From Thermoanaerobaculia bacterium (GTDB taxonomy: Bacteria; Acidobacteriota; Thermoanaerobaculia; Multivoradales; J023), in contig JALCBJ010000055.1 in the NCBI GenBank assembly GCA_028066595.1, positions 1-45,040 on the forward strand: DNA of 45,040 nucleotides. The letters run 5' to 3'. Made by a program: the position numbers and the translations under genes. The notes beneath the pieces were generated by a model that was not told the DNA's origin, ran no database searches, and worked only from the letters and a program-made list of their open reading frames with translations. This document shows positions 17,876 to 25,204 of this stretch, piece after piece (within the stretch, counting starts at the first letter, position 1; every line of letters starts with the position of its first letter).

Positions 17876-19234
17876 ATGCCGAAGAAGATTCTTCTCGCGG
17901 ACGACAGCATGACGATTCAGAAGGTGGTGGAGCTCACCTTCATGGATCAGGACTATGAAGTGGTCGCCGTCAGCGACGGTTCGAGTGCCATCGCGCAGTT
18001 GGACCAGGGCCTACCCGACATCGTCATCGCCGACGTCCATATGCCGGGTGCTGACGGCTACACGGTTTGCCGTCATTCCAAAGCGAAGTCGCCCGAAACT
18101 CCCGTGCTACTACTCGTGGGCACCTTCGAACAGTACGACGAGCAAGAGGCTGCCGGAGCTGGAGCCGACGGTCACCTCAAGAAGCCTTTCGATTCTCAAG
18201 AGCTTTTGCAGAAGGTGGAGGCGATGGTGTCTGGCGGATCGGCACCTTCGCCCGCCGGACCGGAAACGTCCGCCGAGTTGACAACACAGCTGGCTGCACC
18301 GGAGCCAATAGCTCCCGAGCCGGACGCACCGGAGCCGGCCACAGCTGAGTACGTTTCGGAGCCGGCGATTCCAGAGATGGAAGCTGCTCCGCCTCCGAGC
18401 CCAGAGTATTCGTCTCCCGAGCCGGCCGCGCCTGTGCCGGCCGCGCCTGAGCCGGCCGCGCCTGTACCGGCCGCGCCTGTGCCGGCCGCGCCAGAACTAC
18501 CTGAGGTGGTACCTGGGCCCTCCGACTTCGGCTCCCCCGAGGTGGCCCCGCCCGTACCGGAAGCACCGGAGCCAGTCGCAGCACCGGAGGCTTCGGAGTT
18601 CTCCGTTCCCGAGTCGATTGAGTCGGTACCGGACGCTCCAGAGCCCGCTACGACACCTGCGCCTTCGGACTTCACCTCGCCTGAGGTGGCTCCGCCGGTT
18701 CCAGACGTGCCGGAGCCAGAAGCGGCACCCGCTCTTTCGGACTTCACCTCTCCCGAAGTGGCTCCGCCGGTATCGGACACGCCAGAGCCAGAAGTGGAGG
18801 CACCTCTGTCGACGTCGGATTCCTTTACTCCCGAGCTCGCAGCACCTGCTGACCAACCTGAACCCGATGCGCCAGATCTGTTAGCGTTTCAACCCAGCGC
18901 GGCCGAGACCCGGCCCCGCCGAGCAGAGCCGGCGTTCGACGAACCGGCGGTACAGGCAACAGCTGAGCCAGAACCGGCCACGCCAGAGCCGACCGCGGAG
19001 CCGCCTGCAACGGAAGAGTCGGCAACGGAGGATTCGGCTGTGGAGGAAACTGGTATATCGGCCTCGGCATCCAACGGCAAGCTGAGCGACGACGACGTGG
19101 AGCGCATCGCGCGTAGAATGATGGAGCTCGCGGGTGAGAAGGTGGTCAAGGAAGTGGTTTGGGAAGTAGTTCCCGATCTCGCCGAAGTAGTGATCCGCGA
19201 GCGCATCCAGGAGCTCGAGGGCGAGCTCGACTGA
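17876..19234 (+). CDS. response regulator with long PEPA-repeat linker and helical C-terminus
   Basis: Residues 1-118 form a receiver domain: acidic pair D9/D10, phosphoacceptor D53 in IVIADVHMPG, T83 in the switch position and K103 in LKKPFD. From 120 to about 400 the chain is almost only P, A, E, S and V, with 5-residue and 24-residue repeats, so it is extended and disordered. The last 55 residues (SDDDVERIARRMMELAGEK, then VVKEVVWEVVPDLAEVVIRE) form amphipathic helices. They resemble C-terminal helices of other receiver-linker proteins in delta-type bacteria, and loosely the assembly helices of PopZ. There is no DNA-binding domain, so output by protein binding at a pole or cluster is inferred. 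Start ATG 17876 has AAGGA nine bases upstream; the 21-base-earlier TTG is less likely. A strong hairpin follows the stop. Confidence 0.88.
   Translation: MPKKILLADDSMTIQKVVELTFMDQDYEVVAVSDGSSAIAQLDQGLPDIVIADVHMPGADGYTVCRHSKAKSPETPVLLLVGTFEQYDEQEAAGAGADGHLKKPFDSQELLQKVEAMVSGGSAPSPAGPETSAELTTQLAAPEPIAPEPDAPEPATAEYVSEPAIPEMEAAPPPSPEYSSPEPAAPVPAAPEPAAPVPAAPVPAAPELPEVVPGPSDFGSPEVAPPVPEAPEPVAAPEASEFSVPESIESVPDAPEPATTPAPSDFTSPEVAPPVPDVPEPEAAPALSDFTSPEVAPPVSDTPEPEVEAPLSTSDSFTPELAAPADQPEPDAPDLLAFQPSAAETRPRRAEPAFDEPAVQATAEPEPATPEPTAEPPATEESATEDSAVEETGISASASNGKLSDDDVERIARRMMELAGEKVVKEVVWEVVPDLAEVVIRERIQELEGELD
18421..18495 (+). repeat. five tandem 15-bp repeats inside the response regulator
   Basis: GCCGGCCGCGCCTGT and close variants recur five times without gaps, encoding P-A-A-P-[VE] units. 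They lie in the disordered linker. The near-identity of the copies points to recent slippage or unequal crossing over; copy number may vary between strains. Confidence 0.9.
18521..18808 (+). repeat. four tandem 72-bp repeats inside the response regulator
   Basis: Four in-frame 24-codon units start at 18521, 18593, 18665 and 18737. Each begins S-[DE]-F-x-x-P-E and contains P-[DE]-x-P-E-P near its middle. Copies 1, 3 and 4 are close (SPEVAPPV); copy 2 has drifted. The aromatic SDF start gives a regular hydrophobic spot every 24 residues in an otherwise disordered linker. Confidence 0.85.
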
Positions 19235-19254
19235 GTCACCATTCGAGGGGTAGT

Positions 19255-19281
19255 AGCTGATCTGCGCTCCGCAGATCAGTT
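19255..19281 (+). terminator. strong hairpin after the response regulator gene
   Basis: CTGATCTGCG-ctc-CGCAGATCAG is a perfect ten-base-pair stem with a three-base loop, extended by a G-T and an A-T pair. It starts 20 bases after the regulator stop. The T tract behind it is only two bases, so it may work as a weak terminator or as an mRNA 3' end stabiliser. birA starts 20 bases further on. Confidence 0.6.
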
Positions 19282-19301
19282 CTGGCCTGTGGCAGAATCG
19301 G

Positions 19302-20111
19302 ATGCCCATGCGCTACGAGGATTTCTGCAATCAGGTCTACGAACGCTACGGTCGAACCGACCGCGGTTTGGTGGTGTATCAGAGCGTCCCGTCCAGCCAC
19401 GAGGCGGCTCAGCATGTGGTGCGCGAGTATCGCGGCGAGGGTTCGATTCCACCCCCGTCAGATCTCGTTGCCTGGACGCAGACGAGGGGTCAAGGTCGGG
19501 ATGGTCGATCGTGGTCCAGCCCCCCTGGATCCGGCGCCTACATCAGCTTGATCCGGCCGGACCCTGGGGTTGAGCCCCAGAGCCTGCCGATGCGAGTGGC
19601 TGTCGCGCTTTGTGGAGAACTGAATCTGTTCCTGGCCGATGCATGTCGGGTTCGTTGGCCGAACGACCTGATGGTCGGAAGCAAGAAGATTGCAGGAATA
19701 CTGGTCGATCTCCATACCCAGGGAGACGATCCCGCCATCGCCGTGATCAGCTTCGGCGTCAACCACGCCATCGATCCATCTATCTTCGATGAGCCCCGCG
19801 CCACGACACTACGGGCAGAAGGCGGAGATCTCGCCCTCCCGGACCTGGTCGCGGCCCTGATCGGTGCTATCGACTCGGCCCTCGAGGACCCTCGGGACTT
19901 CGGCAGCATTCGTTCTGCTTACGAACAACTGTCCAACCACGAACCAGGTGAGACGATGCGCATCCGCAGAGTCCCACCCCAGGCTGATCTCGAAGGCCGA
20001 TTCCGCGGATTCGACGAGAGAGGCTTCCTGCGTCTGGAAGTGGATGGTCAGGAACGGTTGGTCACATCAGGCTTGCTCTCGCCTCTAGCGTTCAGCTCTC
20101 CGGAGCACTAG
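19302..20111 (+). CDS. birA: biotin-[acetyl-CoA-carboxylase] ligase without DNA-binding domain
   Basis: The enzyme activates biotin with ATP and attaches it to the carboxyl-carrier protein. The 269-residue chain shows the biotin-loop motif TRGQGRDGRSW (61-71), VRWPNDLMV (117-125) and KKIAGILVD directly after, and ends in a small C-terminal SH3-like domain (MRIRRVPPQADLEGRFRGFDERG). It begins straight with the catalytic domain, so it is the monofunctional class and not a biotin repressor. ATG 19302 and ATG 19308 are both possible. Neither has a good ribosome binding site; an AGAAT box lies just upstream. coaX starts four bases after the stop. The birA-coaX pairing is common in bacteria. Confidence 0.93.
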   Translation: MPMRYEDFCNQVYERYGRTDRGLVVYQSVPSSHEAAQHVVREYRGEGSIPPPSDLVAWTQTRGQGRDGRSWSSPPGSGAYISLIRPDPGVEPQSLPMRVAVALCGELNLFLADACRVRWPNDLMVGSKKIAGILVDLHTQGDDPAIAVISFGVNHAIDPSIFDEPRATTLRAEGGDLALPDLVAALIGAIDSALEDPRDFGSIRSAYEQLSNHEPGETMRIRRVPPQADLEGRFRGFDERGFLRLEVDGQERLVTSGLLSPLAFSSPEH

Positions 20112-20115
20112 CTCC

Positions 20116-20940
20116 ATGCCGACCGATCACACCGGCGTGGTCCTGCTGGTGGACGTAGGCAATACCAACACCGTCTTCGGCGTCGTCGTCGCAGGCGAGC
20201 TACGCCATCAGCTCCGCCTGCGTACCGACTACGGGCGAACCGCCGACGAGTTGGCAGCTCTGGTACTGCCCCTTTTCGACCGTCTGGGCATCGTTCCACT
20301 CGAGGTCGAGGCTTTCTGGGTCTCGTCGGTCGTTCCGCCGCTTCATCCCATGATGCGAATCCTCGCCGACGAGTACTTCGGTGCCGAAGCGGTGTTCGTG
20401 GAAGCCGGTATCAAGACAGGCTTGTCGATTCGCAGCGACAATCCCGCCGAGGTCGGGGCCGATCGGATCGTCAATGCGGTGGCGGCCCGCGATCTGTACG
20501 GTGTACCTACCGTAGCGGTGGATTTCGGCACCGCGACGACATTCGATGTCGTCGATACCCGCGGCGACTACATCGGTGGCATCATCGCACCGGGGATCGG
20601 GATCTCCGCCGAGGCGCTCTTTGCGCAAGCCTCGAAGCTCTATCGGGTAGACCTCCAGGAACCGAAACATCTGATTGGTCGCAACACAGCGGGTGCCGTA
20701 CAGTCCGGCGTCTACTTCGGTTACCTCGGATTGGTCGACGGTATTCTGCAACGCCTCAAGCAGCAGATCGAGGGGCTACAAACGGTGGTGGCCACCGGGG
20801 GCATGGCGCCGTTGATCGCAGCGGGCTCCAATCACATCACCGAGGTGAACGACATGCTCACCTTGCAGGGCTTGCGTTTGATCTACGAGCGCAACATAGA
20901 CCGTGGTCCACATGAACCAGCACGACGACGTACCTCCTGA
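20116..20940 (+). CDS. coaX: type III pantothenate kinase
   Basis: CoaX catalyses the first step of coenzyme A synthesis, ATP-dependent phosphorylation of pantothenate. The 274-residue ASKHA-fold protein has the N-terminal phosphate motif LLVDVGNTNTVFGVV, the substrate motif GADRIVNAVAAR, the second phosphate motif VDFGTATTFDVV (from about residue 134) and GGIIAPGIGIS. Length is typical (about 255-275). It follows birA by four bases, and the next gene starts inside its 3' end, so all three are likely translated from one message. Confidence 0.95.
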   Translation: MPTDHTGVVLLVDVGNTNTVFGVVVAGELRHQLRLRTDYGRTADELAALVLPLFDRLGIVPLEVEAFWVSSVVPPLHPMMRILADEYFGAEAVFVEAGIKTGLSIRSDNPAEVGADRIVNAVAARDLYGVPTVAVDFGTATTFDVVDTRGDYIGGIIAPGIGISAEALFAQASKLYRVDLQEPKHLIGRNTAGAVQSGVYFGYLGLVDGILQRLKQQIEGLQTVVATGGMAPLIAAGSNHITEVNDMLTLQGLRLIYERNIDRGPHEPARRRTS

Positions 20941-21610
20941 GTCTCCGGCTGGGCCGCCGTTCGACCGCTCTGAAGATCACGCGTACTTTCGAGCAATCGA
21001 GTCGCTCTTCATCGAGCTACGTGGAGCTCCCTTTCAACTGTCGCCGGACGATTTCAAGGTCGCCAAGAGCTGGCGTGCCAAAGGTGTGCCGCTCGACGTC
21101 GCACTCGCGACTCTGCGGGAAAAGGTAACAGGTGCCATCGAGAGAGGTCAGGACCCCAAACGCCGACTCAGCTACTATCGCCAAGCCGTAGAGCAAGCCT
21201 GGCGCCGCCAGTCAGAGCTGCAGGCGCCGGGAAGCATCACGACTGCGCAGGATCTCGAGTTGGCGCCGCGCCTGGCACGTCTGGCGGCAAGGCTTCCGGA
21301 CTCCTTACCGGAAATACGCGCCCGGGTGGAAGCGCTCCGGAACGAGAACGGAGGGGCCGAGAAGGTCGACACGACGTTGGCTGAGATCGATCGGGACATG
21401 CTCGAGCTTGCCAGGCAGGCGCTGTCGGCTGCCGAACGCGAACGTCTCGCTCGACAGCTTCGAGAAAGCATGGCGGCGCTAGGAGGACGCCTGGGGGGCG
21501 TTTCGAACTCTGCTAGGGACCGAGCCGAAATCCGTCTCCTTCGAGATCTGGCAAACCTGCCATTCCTGTCACTATTCAGCCCCGACGCCTTGGAGGATGG
21601 CGGCACCTGA
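20912..21610 (+). CDS. conserved-looking hypothetical protein, helical
   Basis: I do not recognise the family. The 232-residue product is soluble, charged and mainly helical. An N-terminal segment (YFRAIESLFIELRGAPFQLSPDDF, then VAKSWRAKGVPLDVALATL) looks like a small helical domain. Next comes RRLSYYRQAVEQAWRR, then an Arg/Glu/Leu-rich, probably coiled-coil C-terminal half (AALSAAERERLARQLRESM-like). The start overlaps the coaX end by 29 bases; GTG 20903 is an alternative. Its place between coaX and comEC gives no firm clue. A DNA- or RNA-linked role is possible from the basic helices, but that is a guess. Confidence 0.75.
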   Translation: MNQHDDVPPESPAGPPFDRSEDHAYFRAIESLFIELRGAPFQLSPDDFKVAKSWRAKGVPLDVALATLREKVTGAIERGQDPKRRLSYYRQAVEQAWRRQSELQAPGSITTAQDLELAPRLARLAARLPDSLPEIRARVEALRNENGGAEKVDTTLAEIDRDMLELARQALSAAERERLARQLRESMAALGGRLGGVSNSARDRAEIRLLRDLANLPFLSLFSPDALEDGGT

Positions 21611-21654
21611 TCGATCCTTGAGCGTTAGCTGGAGCGACTCACGTCCTGGGCCCT

Positions 21655-23997
21655 ATGGACGTCAGTTCTCATGCCTTCGGTGCGCGACCATCGTCCGACC
21701 TGTACGGGTCTCGCCTTCTTTGCGAGGCACCGGTCTTGCCATACTCGTTCGTAGCCTTGTTGGGTATCGGCCTCGGCTTTGCCGCCGACGTGGCACCCAC
21801 TGCACTGTGGACCGCTAGCCTCGTATCCGTCGCTCTCTCGGCTCTGCTTCGTCCTACGACTCGCCGGCTAGGTGTAGTCGTCCTGATCTTCGCTCTCTCG
21901 GTAGCCGCTGGATCGACTGGCAGAGAGCCGGATCTCTCCCGTCTCGACCTGGAAGGCCCTGTCGTTCTGCTCGGGACAGTCGACGGCCATCCCCGGGGGC
22001 TACCTGGCGAGCACTGGCTCTGGCTCGATGTCCGCCGAGTGGAACAGCGCGGACGGGTCGTGAGGGGCTCATTTTCTGTTCTGGTGGGTTTGCCGGATGG
22101 AGAGCCGCGGAGTGGGATCGAGTTTCCCACGTGGGGCGAATCCGTCCGGATCAAGGGATATCTACGCAATTCGTCGAGTGTGGGAAATCGTCTCACCCTG
22201 ACCTCAGGCCACTGGAGGCTGAACCTGCCTTCGTGGAGATTCTGGAAACGAACGACGCCACCTCTGATTTGGCATCGGATCGCAACCCGGCTGCGAGGTT
22301 CCGTCGAGCGTCGAACCTCGTCCAGAGACAGCGGGTCCCTAGGTAGCATGCTGCGCTACTCGCTACTCGTCGGCCATCCCGATCGACTACCGGCCGCTCT
22401 TCGAAGTCGGCTCCGCGCAACCGGCCTCGGTCACCTCCTCGCGGTATCCGGGCTCCACGTAGGGCTGCTGGCGGGTTGGCTCTGGATCGCTGGCATACGA
22501 TTCGAGCGCAGGCTCAGGTGGCTGGTCGTGATCGCTGGCGTCCTGATGTACCTCCTGATCGTTGGACCCAGACCCTCTGCACTGCGGGCTTCGGGCATGA
22601 TCTTCGTCTCGGCGACCGCACTTCTTTGCCGGCGACCACCTCAAGCCCTCAACGCCGCCGCCCTCTGGGCGACCTGTCTGATGCTGTGGGATCCGCAAGC
22701 CTTGGCTGACCTGGGTTTCCGCCTCAGCGTTGCGGCGACTTTGGGCATCCTGATGCTGGGCCCTTCTTTGGTTGACTCCTTCCTGGGCCTGAGTCAACGA
22801 TGTGGATTGAAGGGCCGTCCCGCTCGCTTGGTTTGCCAGGGCCTGGCGGTCAGTGTCGCAGCGCAGCTCGCGACTCTGCCGTTCTCGACGCCGACGACCT
22901 CCCTCGTACACCCTGTGGCGCCGGTGCTCAATCTGTTGGCGATCCCATGGTTGACGGTCTTTCTGGGCCTATCTTTCCTCAGTTTGGCAACGCCTTGGAC
23001 CGATCCGATCGTCGAGCCGTGTTTGGATCTTCTGGCCGTGCCGATCCAGGCACTGGCTCGGCTGCCGTCTTCAGTGTGGACGACACTGCCATCATCCTGG
23101 ACCGCCTGGGATTGCATGTTCGCGACAGGCGCTCTGTTGGCGGTCCTTCTAAGGCCAACATGGTCGGCGCGCCTCTTGCTGCCACTGCTCTTGCTATTCG
23201 CTGAGGGTGGCGCGCCCGGAACTGCACCTGTCTCAGCAACGGTGAGGTTCTCCCGTCTGGATGTCGGTCAAGGCGACGCTCTGCTCCTTCGAGACGGTGT
23301 GCGGAGTGTGCTGGTGGATGGGGGAGGGTGGCCGAGCGGAGATATCGCGGCCCGAATCCTCCTACCGTCCCTTGCCGAGCGCGGAATTCGGCGCCTCGAT
23401 GCGGTAGTGATGACCCATCCCGATACCGACCACTGCCGTGGCCTCCTGGACCTGTCCTACTACATCGAGGTCGAGGAAGTATGGTCTTCCGCCGGATGGC
23501 ACGACGAATGTGTGCTCGAGCTGCTGACTCGCCCGGGTCCGGCGTGGCGTAGCGTCTGGCGAGGGGACCAGGGGAGGTTCGATCGTTGGAATCTCGAGGT
23601 GCTTTGGCCACCACCCGGTGTTCGGGAGGGTGAGCCGAACGACCGGTCCTTGATCTTGCGAGCTTCGGCGGGCCGAAGCCGCATCCTCCTCGCGGCCGAT
23701 GCAGGATCAGAGACGGAGCACGCGCTCGTCACCTTGGAAGGTGACGAGCTCCAAGCGAAGATTCTCGGCGTCGGCCATCACGGATCCAAGACTTCGTCCT
23801 CTCAAGCCTTCCTGGAAGCCGTCACCCCCAGCCTGGCGACCATAGGCGTCGGCGGTCGCAATCCGTACGGGCATCCCCACCCGGCGGTGGTGCGTCGCCT
23901 CGAGAAGGTCGGGGCGCGGATCCACCGAACCGACTGGTTGGGATCGCTCGATCTGAAGCTCGATCCGCGACCGGTCGAAGAAAGCCACCTAGAATGA
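21655..23997 (+). CDS. comEC: ComEC/Rec2 family DNA-uptake channel
   Basis: ComEC is the inner-membrane pore for single-stranded DNA in natural transformation. The 780-residue protein has the full three-part plan. The N-terminal membrane anchor and OB-fold region (DUF4131) cover about residues 20-210. The Competence domain with many helices (about 230-500) contains LLAVSGLHVGLLAG, the family signature. The C-terminal metallo-beta-lactamase domain (from about 529) has LDVGQGDALLL, MTHPDTDHCRG and GVGHHGSKTSS. All zinc-type motifs are intact, so the nuclease-like domain may be active. ATG 21655 is the first start after the previous gene; the ribosome binding site is weak. Other com genes are not in the window. 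The 3' end overlaps miaA. Confidence 0.93.
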   Translation: MDVSSHAFGARPSSDLYGSRLLCEAPVLPYSFVALLGIGLGFAADVAPTALWTASLVSVALSALLRPTTRRLGVVVLIFALSVAAGSTGREPDLSRLDLEGPVVLLGTVDGHPRGLPGEHWLWLDVRRVEQRGRVVRGSFSVLVGLPDGEPRSGIEFPTWGESVRIKGYLRNSSSVGNRLTLTSGHWRLNLPSWRFWKRTTPPLIWHRIATRLRGSVERRTSSRDSGSLGSMLRYSLLVGHPDRLPAALRSRLRATGLGHLLAVSGLHVGLLAGWLWIAGIRFERRLRWLVVIAGVLMYLLIVGPRPSALRASGMIFVSATALLCRRPPQALNAAALWATCLMLWDPQALADLGFRLSVAATLGILMLGPSLVDSFLGLSQRCGLKGRPARLVCQGLAVSVAAQLATLPFSTPTTSLVHPVAPVLNLLAIPWLTVFLGLSFLSLATPWTDPIVEPCLDLLAVPIQALARLPSSVWTTLPSSWTAWDCMFATGALLAVLLRPTWSARLLLPLLLLFAEGGAPGTAPVSATVRFSRLDVGQGDALLLRDGVRSVLVDGGGWPSGDIAARILLPSLAERGIRRLDAVVMTHPDTDHCRGLLDLSYYIEVEEVWSSAGWHDECVLELLTRPGPAWRSVWRGDQGRFDRWNLEVLWPPPGVREGEPNDRSLILRASAGRSRILLAADAGSETEHALVTLEGDELQAKILGVGHHGSKTSSSQAFLEAVTPSLATIGVGGRNPYGHPHPAVVRRLEKVGARIHRTDWLGSLDLKLDPRPVEESHLE

Positions 23998-24986
23998 GGA
24001 CGATGGAAGAGACGGTGCATCGTGGGTCCGATCAACCGCAGAGTACGGGCTCGTTGGGCCCGGCTCTGGTGGTGCTGGGCCCGACAGCGGTCGGCAAGTC
24101 GTCGCTGGCCATGCGTCTCGCACGTCATCTCGACGGTGAGATCGTGAATGCGGATGCACTACAAGTGTACCGAGGGCTCGACTTGGGAACAGACAAGCCG
24201 ACACCGGAGATGCGTCAAGAAATCCCCCATCATCTCGTCGATTCGCTCGATCCCACCGAGACATATTCAGCGGGAGACTTCGCACGCCGAGCCCGAGCAG
24301 CACTGCTCGACATCACCGCACGACGGCGACTCCCGATCATCGTCGGGGGCTCGGGCCTCTACCTCAAGGCGCTGCTCGAAGGGCTCGGCCCTTTGCCGCG
24401 TCGCGACGAGAAGATACGCGCACGGCTCGAGGCGCGCATCCACGAGCACAGCATCGAAAGTCTTCATGAGGAGTTGTCGGAGATCGATCCCGTGACGGCC
24501 ACTCGAGTCGAACCTCGGGATCGTCAGCGGATCGTACGGGCCCTCGAAGTGCACGCTCTGTCCGGGCGACCGATGTCGTCGCTTCTCGCTGAAAAATCGC
24601 CGGATTTCGTGCCGGTCGATGCTGTTCTCATCGGATTGACGCTGCCGCGAAGCATCCTGTACGATCGCATCGCTGAGCGCATCCGAGACATGGTCGATAG
24701 AGGCTGGGTCGAGGAGGTGTCGGCGCTACTCGACCGCGGCATCGGCCCTACCGCGCCGGCGTTTCAGGCGATCGGGTATTCGCAGGTAGTGCACTACATC
24801 CTCGGCAGAACAAGCCTAGATCAGGCGATCGAAACTACCGTGAAAGCCACCCGCAGATACGCCAAACGCCAGATGACCTGGTTTCGGCGCGTCGAGGGGA
24901 TTCGCTGGATCCCGGCCCTCGAGATCGAGCACCAGTTTTCGATTCTGCTGCGAGAATTCACACTTGGAGGAGCATTGGCTCGATGA
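23994..24986 (+). CDS. miaA: tRNA dimethylallyltransferase
   Basis: MiaA adds a dimethylallyl group to A37 of tRNAs that read UNN codons. The 330-residue protein has the P-loop GPTAVGKS (29-36), the DALQVYRGLDLGTDKP segment, DLTETYSAG-like substrate residues (DPTETYSAGDF), IIVGGSGLYLKAL, and a C-terminal RRYAKRQMTWFRR. All are MiaA hallmarks. ATG 23994 overlaps the comEC stop (ATGA). ATG 24003 is an alternative and lies seven bases behind a TAGAAT box, compatible with a leaderless transcript. Its own stop overlaps hfq, the common miaA-hfq order. Confidence 0.95.
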   Translation: MRTMEETVHRGSDQPQSTGSLGPALVVLGPTAVGKSSLAMRLARHLDGEIVNADALQVYRGLDLGTDKPTPEMRQEIPHHLVDSLDPTETYSAGDFARRARAALLDITARRRLPIIVGGSGLYLKALLEGLGPLPRRDEKIRARLEARIHEHSIESLHEELSEIDPVTATRVEPRDRQRIVRALEVHALSGRPMSSLLAEKSPDFVPVDAVLIGLTLPRSILYDRIAERIRDMVDRGWVEEVSALLDRGIGPTAPAFQAIGYSQVVHYILGRTSLDQAIETTVKATRRYAKRQMTWFRRVEGIRWIPALEIEHQFSILLREFTLGGALAR

Positions 24987-25204
24987 GCAGGCATAACATC
25001 AATATTCAGGACGGCTTCCTTTTCCAAAGCCTGAAAGAAGCGCGTCTCATGACGTTCGAGCTGGTCACTGGCAAAACTCTCCAGGGCAAGCTCAAGCGCT
25101 TCGATCGGTTTGCCGTCGTGGTGGATACCGGCAAAGATGAACTCCTTGTTTACAAACATGCCATCGCCACCATCGCCGACGCGGGTCCAGGAGACCGATC
25201 CTGA
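24983..25204 (+). CDS. hfq: RNA chaperone Hfq
   Basis: Hfq is the ring-shaped Sm-like protein that pairs small RNAs with messages. The 73-residue product contains Sm1 (INIQDGFLFQSLKEAR and TFELVTGKTLQGKLKRFDRF) and Sm2 with YKHAIATI, close to the canonical YKHAISTI; the proximal-face QDGFL is kept in the form QDGF. There is almost no C-terminal tail, as in short Hfq proteins. ATG 24983 overlaps the miaA stop by four bases. The ribosome binding site and start of the next gene lie inside its last codons. Confidence 0.95.
   Translation: MSRHNINIQDGFLFQSLKEARLMTFELVTGKTLQGKLKRFDRFAVVVDTGKDELLVYKHAIATIADAGPGDRS

Noticed and set aside
18421..18808. Tandem repeats that might be read as a CRISPR array
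   Set aside because: The units are contiguous, without spacers, and are in-frame codons of the response-regulator linker.
19441..19455. T-loop-like GGTTCGATTCC, as in a tRNA
   Set aside because: It lies inside the biotin ligase coding sequence and no acceptor or anticodon stems surround it.
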